This document shows positions 11,153 to 40,382 of a DNA stretch of 64,000 nucleotides, piece after piece (the stretch's first letter is position 1; every line of letters starts with the position of its first letter). The position numbers were made by a program, and so were the translations under genes. The notes beneath the pieces are model-generated. The model had not been told where the DNA came from. It did no database searches and was given only the letters and a program-made list of their open reading frames with translations. The DNA is from Brachycybe producta (taxonomy: Eukaryota; Arthropoda; Diplopoda; Playtdesmida; Andrognathidae). The DNA lies in assembly GCA_036925085.1 (NCBI GenBank), contig JAUPFP010000067.1, positions 1 through 64,000 of the forward strand, read 5' to 3'.

Positions 11153-14100
11153 ATGGGTGACGTTGTAATGTGTAAAAAACATGCTTTAACCTTTGACATC
11201 TTAGCTAAGTGCTCCAAGTCGAAAGCGCGTACGAGCACCTTGATTTTACCCCACGGAAAAGTCGAAACGCCTGTTTTTATGCCGGTTGGAACACAAGGTA
11301 CGATGAAAGGCCTTTTACCAGAGCAATTGAAACAACTGAACTGTCACATTATGCTCGGAAATACATATCATCTGGGAATGAGACCTGTACGTATGATGTC
11401 ACACAACATCAAAAAAGCAATCAGAAACTTTGTGACGTCAAAGGATTGCTTGCTCATCTTCAAACAAAACAAATCGCACGTTACGAATCTTTCGTATTGC
11501 ATTAGAATGGGTGATAAAATTTGAAGTGGTGTGAACCAACGTGGCGTTCATTACTGCTTTTCAAAGGGAGTCACGCGCCATATTAGGACACCTTATTGGC
11601 TTCCTAAAAATACAAGCATGTGAAGACAGGGAGATACAATCGTTTGGCCAGCCCCTTTAAGAGCGTCAGACCAAATATAAACCCATTGGAAATGGAAAAG
11701 GGAGGGGGAATGTGACGTCAAAATACATAACAAACCAATTATAAGTTGCCGGTACTAATAAAAGGGGCGGAGCAAACGACTGTAGCCTACTCATGGCCTA
11801 CTATAGGGACTCGGTACCGTAGGCTGTAGGAACTAGCTTTAGCCCATTAGTATTAGCAGAACGCATGCGTATTGCGATCTTATCGTTTTATATAGGATTT
11901 TATATAGGTTTCCTATAGTGAACGTGTCATCGGCAGTTTCCATTGGTGATCAATAGATGGCGCTGCTAACGCAAATCTGCAATCACTTTCCTATATAAAC
12001 CGATAAAATGGCAATACGCATGCGCTCTGCTAATGCTAATGAGCTAATGAGCTAACGCTAGTGGCTGTGTAGGAGACTATGGGACGATACGGAAGCCCGA
12101 TAGGCTCCAGTATCTCGGCATTATGATTAATTCACACTGCAAATTAAAAAAAATAACATTACTGAAAGCAACTAAGAAAGTTAGAAACTAGAAGAGTAAT
12201 TTGCAGTTTGAAAAATGTGTCAAAAGACTCAAAATATAAAACGAAAAAGAGATTCTAATAACATTTTAAAATGTAACTTGCAAATTATGCAAATTAATGA
12301 AAGAAAAAAAAACTGAAAGAAGTAAAAAAACTAAAATAAAAATGTTTCTGTTTCAAATCTTATTTTTCTTTTCTTATAATTAACTTGAAAAACCCCAACC
12401 CTGATATTTTACATTGAGTGCTAGTAAAACCTTCCTGTTGTTTTCGTTATTTTTTTTAAAAGGGTGCACAGTTATTAAATGAAGCTGGAGGACTCCATAC
12501 ATTCAGCGGCTGGGACCGTAACCTTTTAACAGTATAGTATCACGATAAATTTAATAAAAATGATAAGAAAAAATAACGAATTATGGTTTTCTATCAACAT
12601 TACAGGACAGCGGTGGCTTTCAGATGGTTTCGTTGGTCGAACTCTCCGAAGTGACCGAAGAAGGAGTTAAATTTCGATCTCCTTACGACAACCGCGAGAT
12701 CATGTTAACACCGGAAAAATCGATCGAAATCCAGGAGAATATCGGAGCAGACATAATAATGCAACTAGACGACGTCGTGTCGAGTACGGTGACCGGTCCG
12801 CGAGTCGAAGAAGCGATGCATCGTACGATACGATGGTTAGATCGTTGCATCGCGGCACATAAAAAGACAGAAACGCAAAATCTGTTTCCGATCGTTCAGG
12901 GTGGATTAAACGAGGAACTGAGACGTAAGTGTGCTGCGGAAATCGTAAAGAGAGACGTTGCCGGATACGCCATCGGAGGTCTCAGTGGTGGAGAAGCGAA
13001 AGAACATTTTTGGAAGATGGTCGACGTCAGTACGGATTGTCTTCCGGCCGAGAAGCCGAGATATCTCATGGGTGTTGGGTACGAAATAGAGAGAAAACAA
13101 ATATGAGATCACTTAAATCGGTCGAGCCCTAATAACTGGGTTACATATTGAATTGTCATAATATTGGTTTTTTTTTACATTCAAGGTGTGCAGTCGATTT
13201 GGTCGTTTGCTGTGCTCTCGGAGTTGACATGTTCGATTGCGTCTTTCCGACACGTACTGCCGTAGGTTGCGCATTCATTTTCTCTTAAGTTTCGACCTCT
13301 ATTGTAAAATATGCCAAAAGAAATGGAGGAAAAAAACTAGCTACTCCTCTCGATTTCGTGTCGTACATGTTTTGACCCTTTGTGGCATGAACTATCGAAA
13401 AGTCTTGCCTTTTCAGAGTGACTAGCTCAAGAGTGGCGGGGAAAAAGGATAACTGTTGGCGGCCTTGACGGATATATTCATTCTTAGTTCTTGAACCTAC
13501 TGCTCCATCTGTGCAATGGGACGTTTTCCAGGGCTTCGTCAGACAATCGGAAGATTTCCCAGCCACTTTCTCCGTAATTGCGGCTACCCTTCTATTTTCT
13601 AAAAACATTTTCTAGTTTCTCTTCATTGTTTCTCTTCAAAATATTGACGAGTTTGAAAGGCGTTTACAGCTTTAAAACAGCCGATCTTGCAATAAAATCA
13701 AAATAATTGAATTTTGTTTCTATGTTGCAGAGGTTTGGAACAGCTTTAGTTCCGACTGGAATGTTGATGTTAAAGAATCGAAAATTTAGTGAAGATTTCA
13801 GACCGATCGATTCCGATTGCAATTGCTACACGTGCCGAAATCACAGCCGAGCTTTTTTGCATTCGATCGTGACGCAAGAAACTGTCGCTTGCCATTTGGT
13901 TTCGATTCATAATTTGGCTTACCAAGTAAACAAAACAAAACTGACCACAAAACTTTTATTCTGTTACAATTTATTTATTATTTTGCAGATGAATTTAATG
14001 AATTCAATTCGTAAAAGTATCGCGGAAGACAAGTTCGAAGAATTTGTAAATAGGTTCTTGTATCAATTGTATCCGAACGGCGAAGACATTCCGAAATGGG

Positions 14101-14153
14101 CAATCGATGCTTTAAATGCGGTTAACATTCGTGTCGATCGCAATGTTGTTTAA
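11153..14153 (+). CDS. QTRT1: Queuine tRNA-ribosyltransferase catalytic subunit 1 (QTRT1/TGT), six exons, complete
   Basis: Exons are 11153-11386, 12463-12531, 12606-13078, 13186-13261, 13731-13925 and 13989-14153. All introns are GT-AG and the frame stays open to a TAA, giving 403 aa, the length of human QTRT1. In the family, this subunit pairs with QTRT2 and exchanges guanine 34 for queuine in the anticodons of Asp, Asn, His and Tyr tRNAs. Visible motifs are [10 protein letters not shown] near the N-terminus, the DSGGFQ loop with the nucleophile-pocket Asp at about residue 102, [33 protein letters not shown] with the second catalytic Asp at about 276, and the zinc site C-x-C-x2-C at about 314-319 with a His near 344. 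The start at 11153 fits the family N-terminus; an in-frame ATG at 11117 would add 12 residues. Intron 1 (about 1.08 kb) contains a foldback element and a decayed MITE. Confidence 0.96.
11620..11850. mobile_element. Decayed hAT-type MITE in QTRT1 intron 1
   Basis: The left end 'gcatgtgaagacagggagatacaatcg' and right part 'ggggcggagcaaacgactg' resemble the element at 38779-39027, including the internal 'agcgtcagaccaaatat' and 'ccattggaaat' segments. The terminal CAGGC motifs are degraded. Confidence 0.55.
11822..12076. repeat. Imperfect foldback element in QTRT1 intron 1
   Basis: The arms share 'agcagaacgcatgcgtattgc' on the left and 'gcaatacgcatgcgctctgct' on the right, plus 'gataaaacgatatag'-like stretches. 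The centre contains 'agatggcgctgctaacg'. It lies wholly within the intron. Confidence 0.6.
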
Positions 14154-14388
14154 AACTCGGGTTGGAAAATCATATTTTTAAAAATTGTGCGATTGTTTTT
14201 TTTTGTTTGTTTGTTTTTCGAGACGTTGTCGAGTGTCACCGTAACGGATCTATCGAGACGTATTTTATTTAAGGGTAGATTTTGTGAAAAAATTATTTAT
14301 TAAATAATATTCATAGCTTGTGGTAAGAAATATTTAAAGTTTTTAGTATTTAAAAGTCGATATATTTCATTTATTTTGTCACTTTCTT

Positions 14389-14394
14389 AATAAA
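14389..14394 (+). terminator. Poly(A) signal AATAAA of QTRT1
   Basis: AATAAA lies 236 nt after the QTRT1 stop codon in T-rich then A-rich sequence, and is the best signal in the 3' region. Confidence 0.6.
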
Positions 14395-14395
14395 A

Positions 14396-14950
14396 ACGAG
14401 TAAATATAAAAAAACTACGTTTTTCGGAACAAGCTTTTATTTCTACTAAGTCTACATAAGTCCAAAACAGAGAAAACCAAAAACTTATAATGTTTTAAAG
14501 AAACTAAAAATGAAGTTGTAGATGAAAAACACAAAGTGATGAAAACATACACTGAAAGAAAGCACTGGGGCTTTTTCCACATTGAAAATACAAAACAGAA
14601 TGAATGAAAAAACGAAAATTCGAACTAAAAATTAACTAAAAAACTTTGAAAGTTAAAACACCTGCAGAACATGAAACAATAGAGAAAATATACAAAAAAA
14701 TAGGACCACAGGATGTCGGATGTGGCCACAAGAAAACAAAAGGGCCATCTCCTAGTCAAGATGACCTAAATACAAAAATTCAGGGGACAAGAAAAAAAAA
14801 TCACCAAAAAACACCCAAATAATTATTTTAATGAAACAAAATTAAAAAACACAAATCGAAATAAAACTTATAATTGTGAAGAACTGAACAACGAGTAAAT
14901 ATAAAAAACTACGTTTTTCGGAACAAGCTTTTGTTTCTACTAAAGACATG
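14396..14950 (+). repeat. Direct repeat pair of about 60 bp flanking about 430 bp
   Basis: 'cgagtaaatataaaaaa(a)ctacgtttttcggaacaagctttt(a/g)tttctacta' occurs at about 14396-14456 and again at about 14892-14949. The first copy overlaps the QTRT1 3' end, so the second is probably a duplicated piece of the gene's 3' flank. The spacer is AT-rich with no open reading frame of note. Confidence 0.7.
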
Positions 14951-16452
14951 TTTTTTTTTATTTTTGAGACTTACTTCCATCAATTTGAGCAGGTGCTCAC
15001 TCTCACATCACAGAATTAGCTCCTAGCCAAGTAATTACTCAATCTATGGAGCACTTACTCATTTTTATTCATACAAAGCAGGTGTTCATAATAATGAGTA
15101 GATGCTCTTAAGTTCGAGCATCCACTCTTGCGCATTTTATTCATATCAGCTTAAGTATCTGCTTCGAAAAAAACGTAAAGGCAAAGTGCAGGTAAATCAC
15201 TTTTATTAATATCACTCAATCGACTGCTGTTATTGCTCGAAATTTAATGTTATTTTCGTAATTAAACTGGGCTCGTTGGTTCTCGAACATGTTATATAAT
15301 TATGTATTTGATTGATCGAATGAAAAGGTGTGTTTTTGTGTTGTATTTCCAGGGGTGGAGTTGGGTGTTCCGTACACCGTAAAACAGTCAGTTGTTTGGA
15401 CCGGAATCACAACTAGTAACAATTAATCAAAAAATATCCCTCAAAAGACAAATATCTTTAATAATAAATAGCCCAATTAATATGTGAAGTCCCAAAATTG
15501 CCATAAACAATTCAATTATAGGCCATAAATCATATATAAGAAGAGACCACGCGAGAGCCTGTGTTAGGAGCGCGAGGTTCGAGCCCTGGATTACTTATAC
15601 TAAGTGGCGCAGTTAAAATGTGTGTCCTTGTTTAAAATATGAAAATCTGACAAACTATAAAAGTGACACTTTTGTAACTTTTTATTGTTGTTAAGGTGGC
15701 TCAATAGATATTATGTAGTGGTTAATGCTGTAAGCTTCATAGATGTTTTTTTTTTTTTTGGAAAATGTGGACACACATAAACCGTCAAGTGAACGTTGTT
15801 TTAGAAACAACATTGCGAAAAAAAATTCAAATTGTTTTCAAAACTAGAATGGTAGAAGATTATAATAAAAGTTTTTATATTGCAATATTTTTTAAAAATA
15901 AACAATTTTATAGTTCAGTTTGAAAATGACCCGTTTTAGGGGTTTTTTTTTTCATAAAACGTTTATTTTTCAAGTTTTTTCTTTTTCTTTTCGGAAAAGT
16001 GTTTGCTTGAAAAACAAATTTTTGGGTTTCAATTTTTCACCAGAGGATGCGTTTTAACCGCGTCACTCTGTATAAATCTGATTAATAAATGTTTCACAAA
16101 CCCCACCACCTTCTTACGTCAAAATAACTGAAAACATAACCTCCACCTCCTCCTCCACACAAATAGTATTTATAGGTAATAATATATGCAAGAGATATAT
16201 GCTCTGATTTATTTTATTATATTTGCTAAACACACAGGAGAGTAATTTCGTGTCATTTGCTAATAAATGTGTTTTTGCAAATGATTGGAAAGAAGAAGAA
16301 GAAGAAAAAAAAAGGAGGGTGAATAAATTTTAAGAGAGATTTGGACTTAATTCGATTGCAAAGCAACAGGTAATTCGGCCGCCGAAATATAATCATTTTT
16401 TTTTCTTGTCATTTCAAAAACAAACAATTTACATGGCAGATACAGAGTGTGT
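14951..16452. other. Intergenic AT-rich sequence with repeat fragments
   Basis: No gene is supported. The interval contains a 'gagcaggtgctcac/gagcatccactc' repeat fragment (14965-15130) related to sequence near 24260-24330. A possible tRNA-derived piece lies at about 15548-15592 (see separate entry). The start of a MITE like that at 41187-41563 lies at about 15690 ('aaggtggctcaatagatatta'). Confidence 0.5.
15545..15605 (+). mobile_element. Possible tRNA-derived SINE fragment (B-box-like)
   Basis: 'gcgaggttcgagccctgg' resembles a pol III B box (GGTTCGANTCC). No convincing A box or cloverleaf is found, so it is not called as a tRNA gene. Confidence 0.25.
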
Positions 16453-16504
16453 CACAAAATATGCATGATATGGTATAATCATACCATATCATGCATATTT
16501 TGTG
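16453..16504. repeat. Perfect palindrome, 24-bp arms and 4-nt spacer
   Basis: cacaaaatatgcatgatatg... pairs exactly with its reverse complement around the spacer 'aatc'. It could be the fused ends of a transposon or a small foldback element. Confidence 0.85.
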
Positions 16505-16672
16505 GTATTACCCTTCTAGTTTCTAAAACGCTTTCTAGGTTTTTTTCTCTCCTGTAATTTTATTCTCAAAAGACAGAATAATCAAATTTCGACAAAAATT
16601 AACTGTTCATAAACCAATTTTAAATCACATACTAATTGGTGGCCAATTCTGTTATGTAGCCTTATTATATAT

Positions 16673-17225
16673 ACAGTGTGTCTATAAAAATGTATACACA
16701 CTTTGGATTATTTTCTTAAATTTAATTTAATAATTTTATAATTAACATTAAATGTTATAATGAAGTTTAGATATATAACAGCATTTGCATGTTTTATGTT
16801 TAAATAATGCGTTATCCTAAGTGTTCAAAATGTCACCCCATTCGCATTGCTGTCCACATTGGTAAGAAACGGATCCGGCAAACATAAATTAACGTTATCT
16901 CTTGTAATTGTGCTATAATTTTCTTCGATTTCTTGTAATAATTGCATAAATTAGAAGAAATCAAAGACAACTGTTTAAAAGATATAAAAAAATACCATTT
17001 GCACCTAAATATAAACCATAAGCTATTTAATGGAAGTGATTCTGTAATTTTGAAAGTTCGCATTAATGAGTTCGGCTTTTTTTTAATTAGACATTTTTTG
17101 TTTATGGAAATTAACACGAAATTTTTTTTAAATTTTACATATACATTATATAGATATATTAAGCTCTGTCTGTGTATAACGCTGTACAAACAAGGACAAA
17201 AACGTTTAAGCACGTCGAAATTTAT
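16673..17225. mobile_element. Mariner-like non-autonomous element, decayed
   Basis: It starts 'cagtgtgtctataaaaatgtatacacactttgg' and shares 'tcttaaatttaatttaataattttataattaa', 'gcatgttttatgtttaaa' and a 'ccattcgcattgctgtccacattgg' core with the inverted-repeat element at 52310-52845. No intact transposase is found. Confidence 0.55.
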
Positions 17226-17382
17226 TTAAATTTAAATGAACCAGTTTTTTTTTCTCAAGGTCAACTTTATGTTGCACTCTCCCGATCCAAGAACCCAAAT
17301 AATATTAAGGTACTTATAATTAAACAATTTTAGTAGCAAAATTAAACTAAATTTTTTCGTAAAATTCTAAAAGAAATCCCTA

Positions 17383-17863
17383 AAGCCCGTTATACACGTA
17401 CAGTTTTTACTTGTATTTTTGTGTCAATTAAATGATGAATGTTTTTGTCAATGATTTGGTACATAAAATGTATAAATTAATTTATAAATATCAATCGTAA
17501 ATTGTAAATGTATTCGAACATTTTTTACATAAAAAATGTGCGCAGAACAGTGCGTAGTGTAACGGTTTATAGTATATCTAACCTTGTGACCTTCTAACTG
17601 CAAGAGAATTGAGGGGGAGAGGTGTGCTAAATATGTTGCAGAGCGCATCGTATATAGCTTTGTAAATTACATAAGAATGATGCTGATCCTGAAAAAGCGC
17701 TCTAGTATAGATGTGATCATTTAAGAAAAATAGAACATCTTCTAAATTAATGCAACTTTGAAGAAATAACTTAACATTCACGTCGTTATACACATGCAAT
17801 GTCACATTTATAAATTAATTTATACATTTATTTAAGACATAATTGATGGTGTGTAAAGGGCTT
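17383..17863 (+). mobile_element. MITE with AAGCCCGTTATACAC termini
   Basis: The left end 'agcccgttatacacgtac' and right end 'ggtgtgtaaagggctt' are inverted. Nearly the same sequence occurs in the opposite orientation at about 32805-33303. The reading frames inside it are repeat-derived. Confidence 0.75.
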
Positions 17864-18454
17864 CACACCGCTCGTTTATTTTGCACGATTAGAATAAACT
17901 TTTGTTTGGTTAGAAAAATACCAAGCACAAGTCGAGTTCTAACCTAATTAAAACCAAATTAAGAAAATTCTCCTGTTAATTAACAAGAGAAATTTCTTGA
18001 TTGGTTTTAAAATGGTTACAACGCCATCTACTGGCAACTTATTAATTAGCTAGAAACGCATCCAATCTAAAACCTAACAACGAAAACAAACACAAAGTAA
18101 CTTAATAGTTACATATTAATTTTTAAAAAAACTATTAACACAACAAATGAATTTGCATGCATGTTATCAGTGATTGCCTACTTTAAGGGATTTGCTTTTT
18201 TTTTAAAGATTTCTAATGTAAGTTTTCAAGGATAAAAACGACTAAAAAATATCACCATGGTAAAAAAAAAAAAAATAATGATCCCAACTTAACAGCCTCA
18301 AAAAAAAAGTACTAAATAAAAATTCAATGTTGTTTCTATGAAAATGGGGGATAAAATACTGATAGCCAATAAGAAATCAGAACCCCGTATTTCGATAAAT
18401 ACAGCATGTTCTCAAAACTAACAGCCCCACCTTCCCCCCAATATATTAACTAAA

Positions 18455-18892
18455 TTGTTTAAAATTAAATATCTCGGAAATTATAAATGCAATACATTTT
18501 TTTATATGTATTGCATTTATAATTTCTGAGATATTTAATTTTAAAAGATTATTAAATAGTTAAACAAATTTGTAACGACTTTAAAAAAAAATCACGAAAT
18601 TTTAAAATTGTTACAAATTTTCTGATAAAAACGATTTTTTTTTTTAAATTTTGTATTTTAAAAAAAAAAACTTTAGAAATTTTTTTAATTATTCAATAAT
18701 TAGTTATTTAATAATTAATAACTAGTTCTTCTGAATAGTCATGTCTAATTTTAAATTTCATTTTTAGAATAATAAAAAAACCTTCTTGTAATAAATTGTT
18801 TAAAATTTACTAGAAGGTTTTTTTATTGTTTATTCTTAAAATGAAATTTAATAATTCGACATAACTATTCAGAAGAACTAATTATTAATTAA
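18455..18892. repeat. Two adjacent AT-rich foldbacks
   Basis: 18455-18545 has 'aaattaaatatctcggaaattataaatgcaata' inverted about a short loop. 18722-18892 has 'tagttcttctgaatagtcatgtc' inverted at 'gacataactattcagaagaacta', with an inner 'aaaccttctagtaa' pairing. No coding content. Confidence 0.75.
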
Positions 18893-19289
18893 TATATAGG
18901 TAATCAACAACTAAATAATATAATTTTTTTTAATTATCTAAGAGTTTATTTTCACGTTATGTAAAAACTACATTTTTGATAATGTTGTTAACAACCACTT
19001 TAAGTTTCAAATTTATGTAACTTTATACTGTAATTTCTGAAATATTACATTTTAAACTGAAACAATTGTTTTTAAACCTTTATTTTAATTTTAATTTGAT
19101 AATTTTATTAATTTTTTACCAATTTATTTCACATTATATATGTATAAACTACATCTTAATAATGTTAATTATTACTTTTTTAAGTCTCAAATATGCACTT
19201 TTTGAAGTTTCTGAAATATTACATTTTAAACAATAGACGACCGTGACACTCAAAAATATAACTTGATCAGATATTTTTTTATATATATT

Positions 19290-19868
19290 AATATATAAGA
19301 CTCGGATTTGTATGCAATATCAAAGGAAATATTTCTTAATCTGTGGTTCAAGAGCCAATTGTGAAATAAAAATCCCTGTTTAGAGATCAACCATCAATTA
19401 TGGTTTTTTCAATCAAAAACTTTGGTTAGAGGCTAGAGAACTTTCTAGTTGACAACAAATAGTGACCATACATATTAGCCTCTAACCAGCCTATATGATT
19501 ATATATAAAAAAGCATAAATGCAGTTGCTGCAATGATGATGATGATTAAGGCTCGGATTTCTATGCAATATCAACCAGAATGTTTCTCAATATGTGGCCC
19601 AAGTGCCAATTGTGAAGTAACAATCTCGTTTATATAAAAAATTGTTCTTTCTAATTAAAAAAATAGTTAGAGGCTAGAACTCTAGTTGACAACTGATAGT
19701 AACCAGATATCTAGCCTCTCTAACCAGCCTTTTCTGATTAGAAAAAGCATAATTTAAGTTGCTCTAATGTTGTTGATGATGATGATTACATCACAATTGG
19801 CACTTGGGCCACAAATTGAGAAACATTTAGTTGATAATTGCATAAAAGTCCGAGCCCTATTAATATAT
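19290..19868. mobile_element. Tandem pair of CTCGGATTT foldback MITEs
   Basis: Two copies, at about 19298-19548 and 19550-19868, share 'ctcggattt(c/g)tatgcaatatcaa', 'tgtggcccaagtgccaattgtga' and 'gttagaggctag'. The second ends with the inverted terminus 'ttgcataaaagtccgagccct'. A third copy is at 50692-51013 and a minimal copy is at 49699-49738. Confidence 0.75.
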
Positions 19869-20401
19869 TTCATATGTGAGGCTATTAAATTTCTGAAACA
19901 TACTGTAATAATGTGGACTGATCCTTTTTTTTGTGGTATAACTAAGTAACTCATATAAAAGTACGGATTGTTTGACACAAAAGGCTAAAAATATCATTCG
20001 TTGAAAACCATCCACCTTTGCAACAACACAACCACAAAAAAAATTTCCAACTTTTGTTTTTCACCAAAAACAATTCTTCAAAAAGTTTGATATGTTAATT
20101 AGATTAATTATTGTATGCATTTTTATTGTTTTTTTTATTCTCGTTATGAACTTTATTTAAATTTATACAACAATTAAAAAATTGTTTATTTCATTTAGAA
20201 AAAAATTTTTTTTAGGAAAAATAACAACAAAAAATAATAATCTGGATTTAAAGGATTAATGTTAAAAGAGAAAACAAAACTAGTTCAGTGGAAATTTTCT
20301 TATTTTGTTCACGAAATGCAATAAACAAAAACTGTCAAAAAAAAAAAGCCAGTGTCCATTGAAAAACCAGTGTCCAGCTATCGGTCAAGCAAACAAGAAG
20401 C

Positions 20402-37461
<17,060 letters not shown>

Positions 37462-37550
37462 GATTCTCAGCATTAAGATCGAAATTCAAGAAGAAAACTT
37501 GAAGAAGCCTACTTGAAGTCGTTTTTTTTTTCCAAGCAAACATTTCAACA

Positions 37551-37556
37551 AATAAA
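37551..37556 (+). terminator. Poly(A) signal AATAAA of the receptor gene
   Basis: AATAAA lies 90 nt after the receptor stop codon at 37459-37461. Confidence 0.75.
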
Positions 37557-37599
37557 ATCCTATTTCAATCAGGGTTATTTCAAGTGCTTATAGTTAAAT

Positions 37600-38300
37600 G
37601 CCAAGTTTTAGGCCTATTTTATTTACATAGACCACTCTGTGGCACCACATATAGTGGTCGTATTTAGCTGACCATTAATTACATAGAAAATGTTCATACG
37701 AGCCACCGCCACAATTTTTCTTTGGCACCACTGAGTGGATGAATTTTGCCACAAGTGTCGACCACCGTCTGTTTGTCAGTGATCATCAATTTCATGCTAA
37801 GTGGCCTGCACCTCACACAAGCCACCGAGTACTTGGTCCCTGTGAAGAAAGTCCGCATCAACCATGTGACGTGGCTGGCCCTCCTTTGACACCCTGGTTA
37901 CCGACTCGTGATGAGAAGGAACCTCGTTGTTGACGACGACGTTGTTCCCTCTGAAGAATCGGTGGTGCCGGGGTCGACTCTGTTGTCGACCGCTGCGGGC
38001 CAGCCTCTACTGTTGTTGAACCTCTGGGGGTTGGGTTCACCGGGCGCGACATTTACTTGCCTTGCCTGGTACGGCCCACAAAAAGACTGTCTTTCCTAGG
38101 GATCTTTGGATATAGGGCGTGACGATGCCGAAGTGACTCTAGTCCTTTTTGTTGGATTGCTGGAGGCTCCAGGCAGAGGGACTCCGGCTGTGTCTGAGTG
38201 CCTTCTGCTGGATACTCCTCTATTTTAGGAGTACAGAAACCCAACAGATTCACAGATTCTCAGGATATAAATAGAGACATATTTTTATGTTTGTTAAGCA
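37600..38300. mobile_element. GC-richer relic, possibly LTR-retroelement derived
   Basis: The composition is clearly richer in G+C than the surroundings. Several short Pro/Arg/Ser-rich frames occur on both strands, none with an intact catalytic motif. A 'taggagtacagaaaccca' boundary precedes ordinary AT-rich sequence. No reverse transcriptase or integrase motif could be confirmed. Confidence 0.3.
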
Positions 38301-38778
38301 TTATTTGAAGCATTCTTTAAAGATTGAATCTATGCCCAATTCTGGCTAGATTCTGGTATTATTTTCTAAAATGTGATTATTATTTTCAAGTGTTGTGTTG
38401 TAAACCAAGTTATCATTTTATTTTCTATTTAATCTTAACGGTGGTGATTCTAATTGAAGTCAGAAATAATTACTAAATTATTCATCATTTCGTTGCAGCA
38501 CTACACCATTTGGATACTCCAAGTCTTCAACAGGTGCAAACCTGCAACATTGAGTCCATAAGCATATTCACACTATTTTCAAGGGTAAACTTACGGACGC
38601 AAGTCCAAGAAGTACAGAAACAAAAGATCCTCAAGACTGTGAGAGTCTTTATAAGAGACTAGTGGGGTAACCTGTCATAAATGACGGGAGCATCTAGTTT
38701 ATTTTTGTGTGACTGTCCGGTTGTCATGAAGCAATTCGCCTTAACCGCTTGCATTTTTTATAAGCACCTTAATATTGT

Positions 38779-39027
38779 TACAGGTATGTGAAGACAGGGA
38801 GGTACAGTCGTGTGCCCCGCCCTTTTATGACTGTCAAACCAAATATCAACCAATTGGAAATTGAAAAGAATGGGGCAAGTGTCGCGACACCAAATATCAA
38901 CCAATTGGAAATTGAAAAGAACGGGGCATGTGACGTCAGACCACATAACAAAATAATTAAAAGTTGCTGGCCCTCATAAAAAAGTTGGAGAAAACGACTG
39001 TATTTTACTGTCTTTACTTGCCTGTCT
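38779..39027. mobile_element. hAT-type MITE with internal duplication
   Basis: 'acaggtatgtgaagacaggg' pairs with 'gtctttacttgcctgtc'. The segment 'ccaaatatcaaccaattggaaattgaaaag' is duplicated inside. Confidence 0.75.
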
Positions 39028-39119
39028 TTACTATTGTTCGGGTTCTTGGATCGGGAGAGTGCAACATAAAGTTGACCATGAGAAAAAAGCGGTTCATTTA
39101 AATTTCAATCTGATTAAGT

Positions 39120-39480
39120 TTTGTCCTAAAACAATTTACCCTAAAGGGCCATTTTCCCTAAAGGGACATTTGCCCTAAAGGTACATTTGCCCTAAAAAGA
39201 CATTGTCCTAAAGGGAGATTTGCCCTAAAGGGACATTTGTCCTAAATTGATGTTCCCCTAATGAGTAGTCTAAATATACAGTAATTGGTTTTAGGGCAAA
39301 TGTTCCTTGAGGGCAAATAGTTTTAGGGCAAATGGTTTTAGGGCAAGTGGTTTTAGGGCAAATGTTCTATTAGTGTAAATTGTGTTTTAGGGTAAATGCT
39401 TTTAGGGCAAGTGTTCCTTTAGGGCAAATGTTCTATTAGGGTAAATGGTTTTAGGGAAAATGTTCCATTAGGGTTAATTG
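39120..39480. repeat. 17-bp minisatellite (CCCTAAAGGGACATTTG)n, with strand switch
   Basis: About 39130-39245 reads 'ccctaaagggacatttg'. About 39280-39480 reads its inverse, 'ttagggcaaatg(g/t)ttt'. The array is therefore itself an inverted repeat. Related to the array at 25770-26249. Confidence 0.85.
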
Positions 39481-40382
39481 TTTTATGGCATGGATCGAGA
39501 GAGGGCAAGATAATGTTGACATAATTGCTGGGCACAATTGCCTGTGATAAACTGTAGTTTAATTTTGCTACTATTATCCCCTCCCCTTTTTATATTTGAA
39601 ATTCGTTTGTTCCTTTTTTTTACTCCTTTCATTTCAATTTCAGTTTTCCTCCTCCCACTTTTTCACCCTCCACGTTTCTCTTTCTCTACTCCTTCTACAC
39701 TTTCCAACCTTTTCCCCTCTCCACTTGAATATCATGGGGTTCTTGGATGGGAAGAGTTCAACATATAGTAGACCTTGAGAAAAAAAAAAGCAGTTCATTT
39801 ATTTAAATTTATATAAATTCCGACACAGGGTTAGTTCCCTCTCACACACACAGATCTGGGATATTATATATATATAACTAGTGAGGACATTAAATAGACA
39901 TTATATTGGTCTAGTCCTCACAGGGCCGGTAGAATTAGTGACCTAGCCAATCACTATTAATACGAGTGTAAACTCGCTCGTATCACTTTAAAAGAGCAGA
40001 TTCTACCTGTGGAAATAGGTCTGTCCCAATAAAATGTTTATTTTTTTAAGTTAATATAATCTGCTACCATATTCTAGTTTTGAAAACAATTTCAAATTTC
40101 TTCGTAACGTCGTTTCTAAACAAAAATTTCCCGGCCTTGACGTTTTTATGTCAACATTTTCTATATAACTTAGCATTAGCATCTTCTAGTTTCTCTTAAT
40201 TTTGCTCCTGAAAAACAAAACTAATCAAGTAGTTGAAAATAACCTGTTTATAAACGATATCTTAAAATTAATAAAACACGGTGGAAAGAAAAGTTTTTTG
40301 TTTGCTGCAAATTTTATTGTTTAACGTTACATTTTGACAAACTTGAAATATTCATAAAAATACATTTCAAATGTAATAATAG

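Larger units (their letters stand above)
38659..39850 (-). mobile_element. Overlapping Helitron-like copies, minus orientation
   Basis: On the minus strand the 3' terminus is at 38659-38662 (CTAG), preceded by the hairpin at 38671-38688 (one mismatch compared with the 22.8-kb copy). Body segments matching the 22.2-kb copy occur at 39040-39110 and at 39525-39840. The region also contains a hAT-type MITE (38779-39027) and a 17-bp minisatellite (39120-39480). Confidence 0.6.

Noticed and set aside
12906-13608. Minus-strand and off-frame reading frames over QTRT1 exons
   Set aside because: Shadows of the coding exons and introns of QTRT1, which is supported by protein family motifs in its own frame.
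15545-15605. tRNA gene
   Set aside because: A B-box-like sequence is present but there is no A box, no cloverleaf and no T-tract terminator; at most a SINE fragment.
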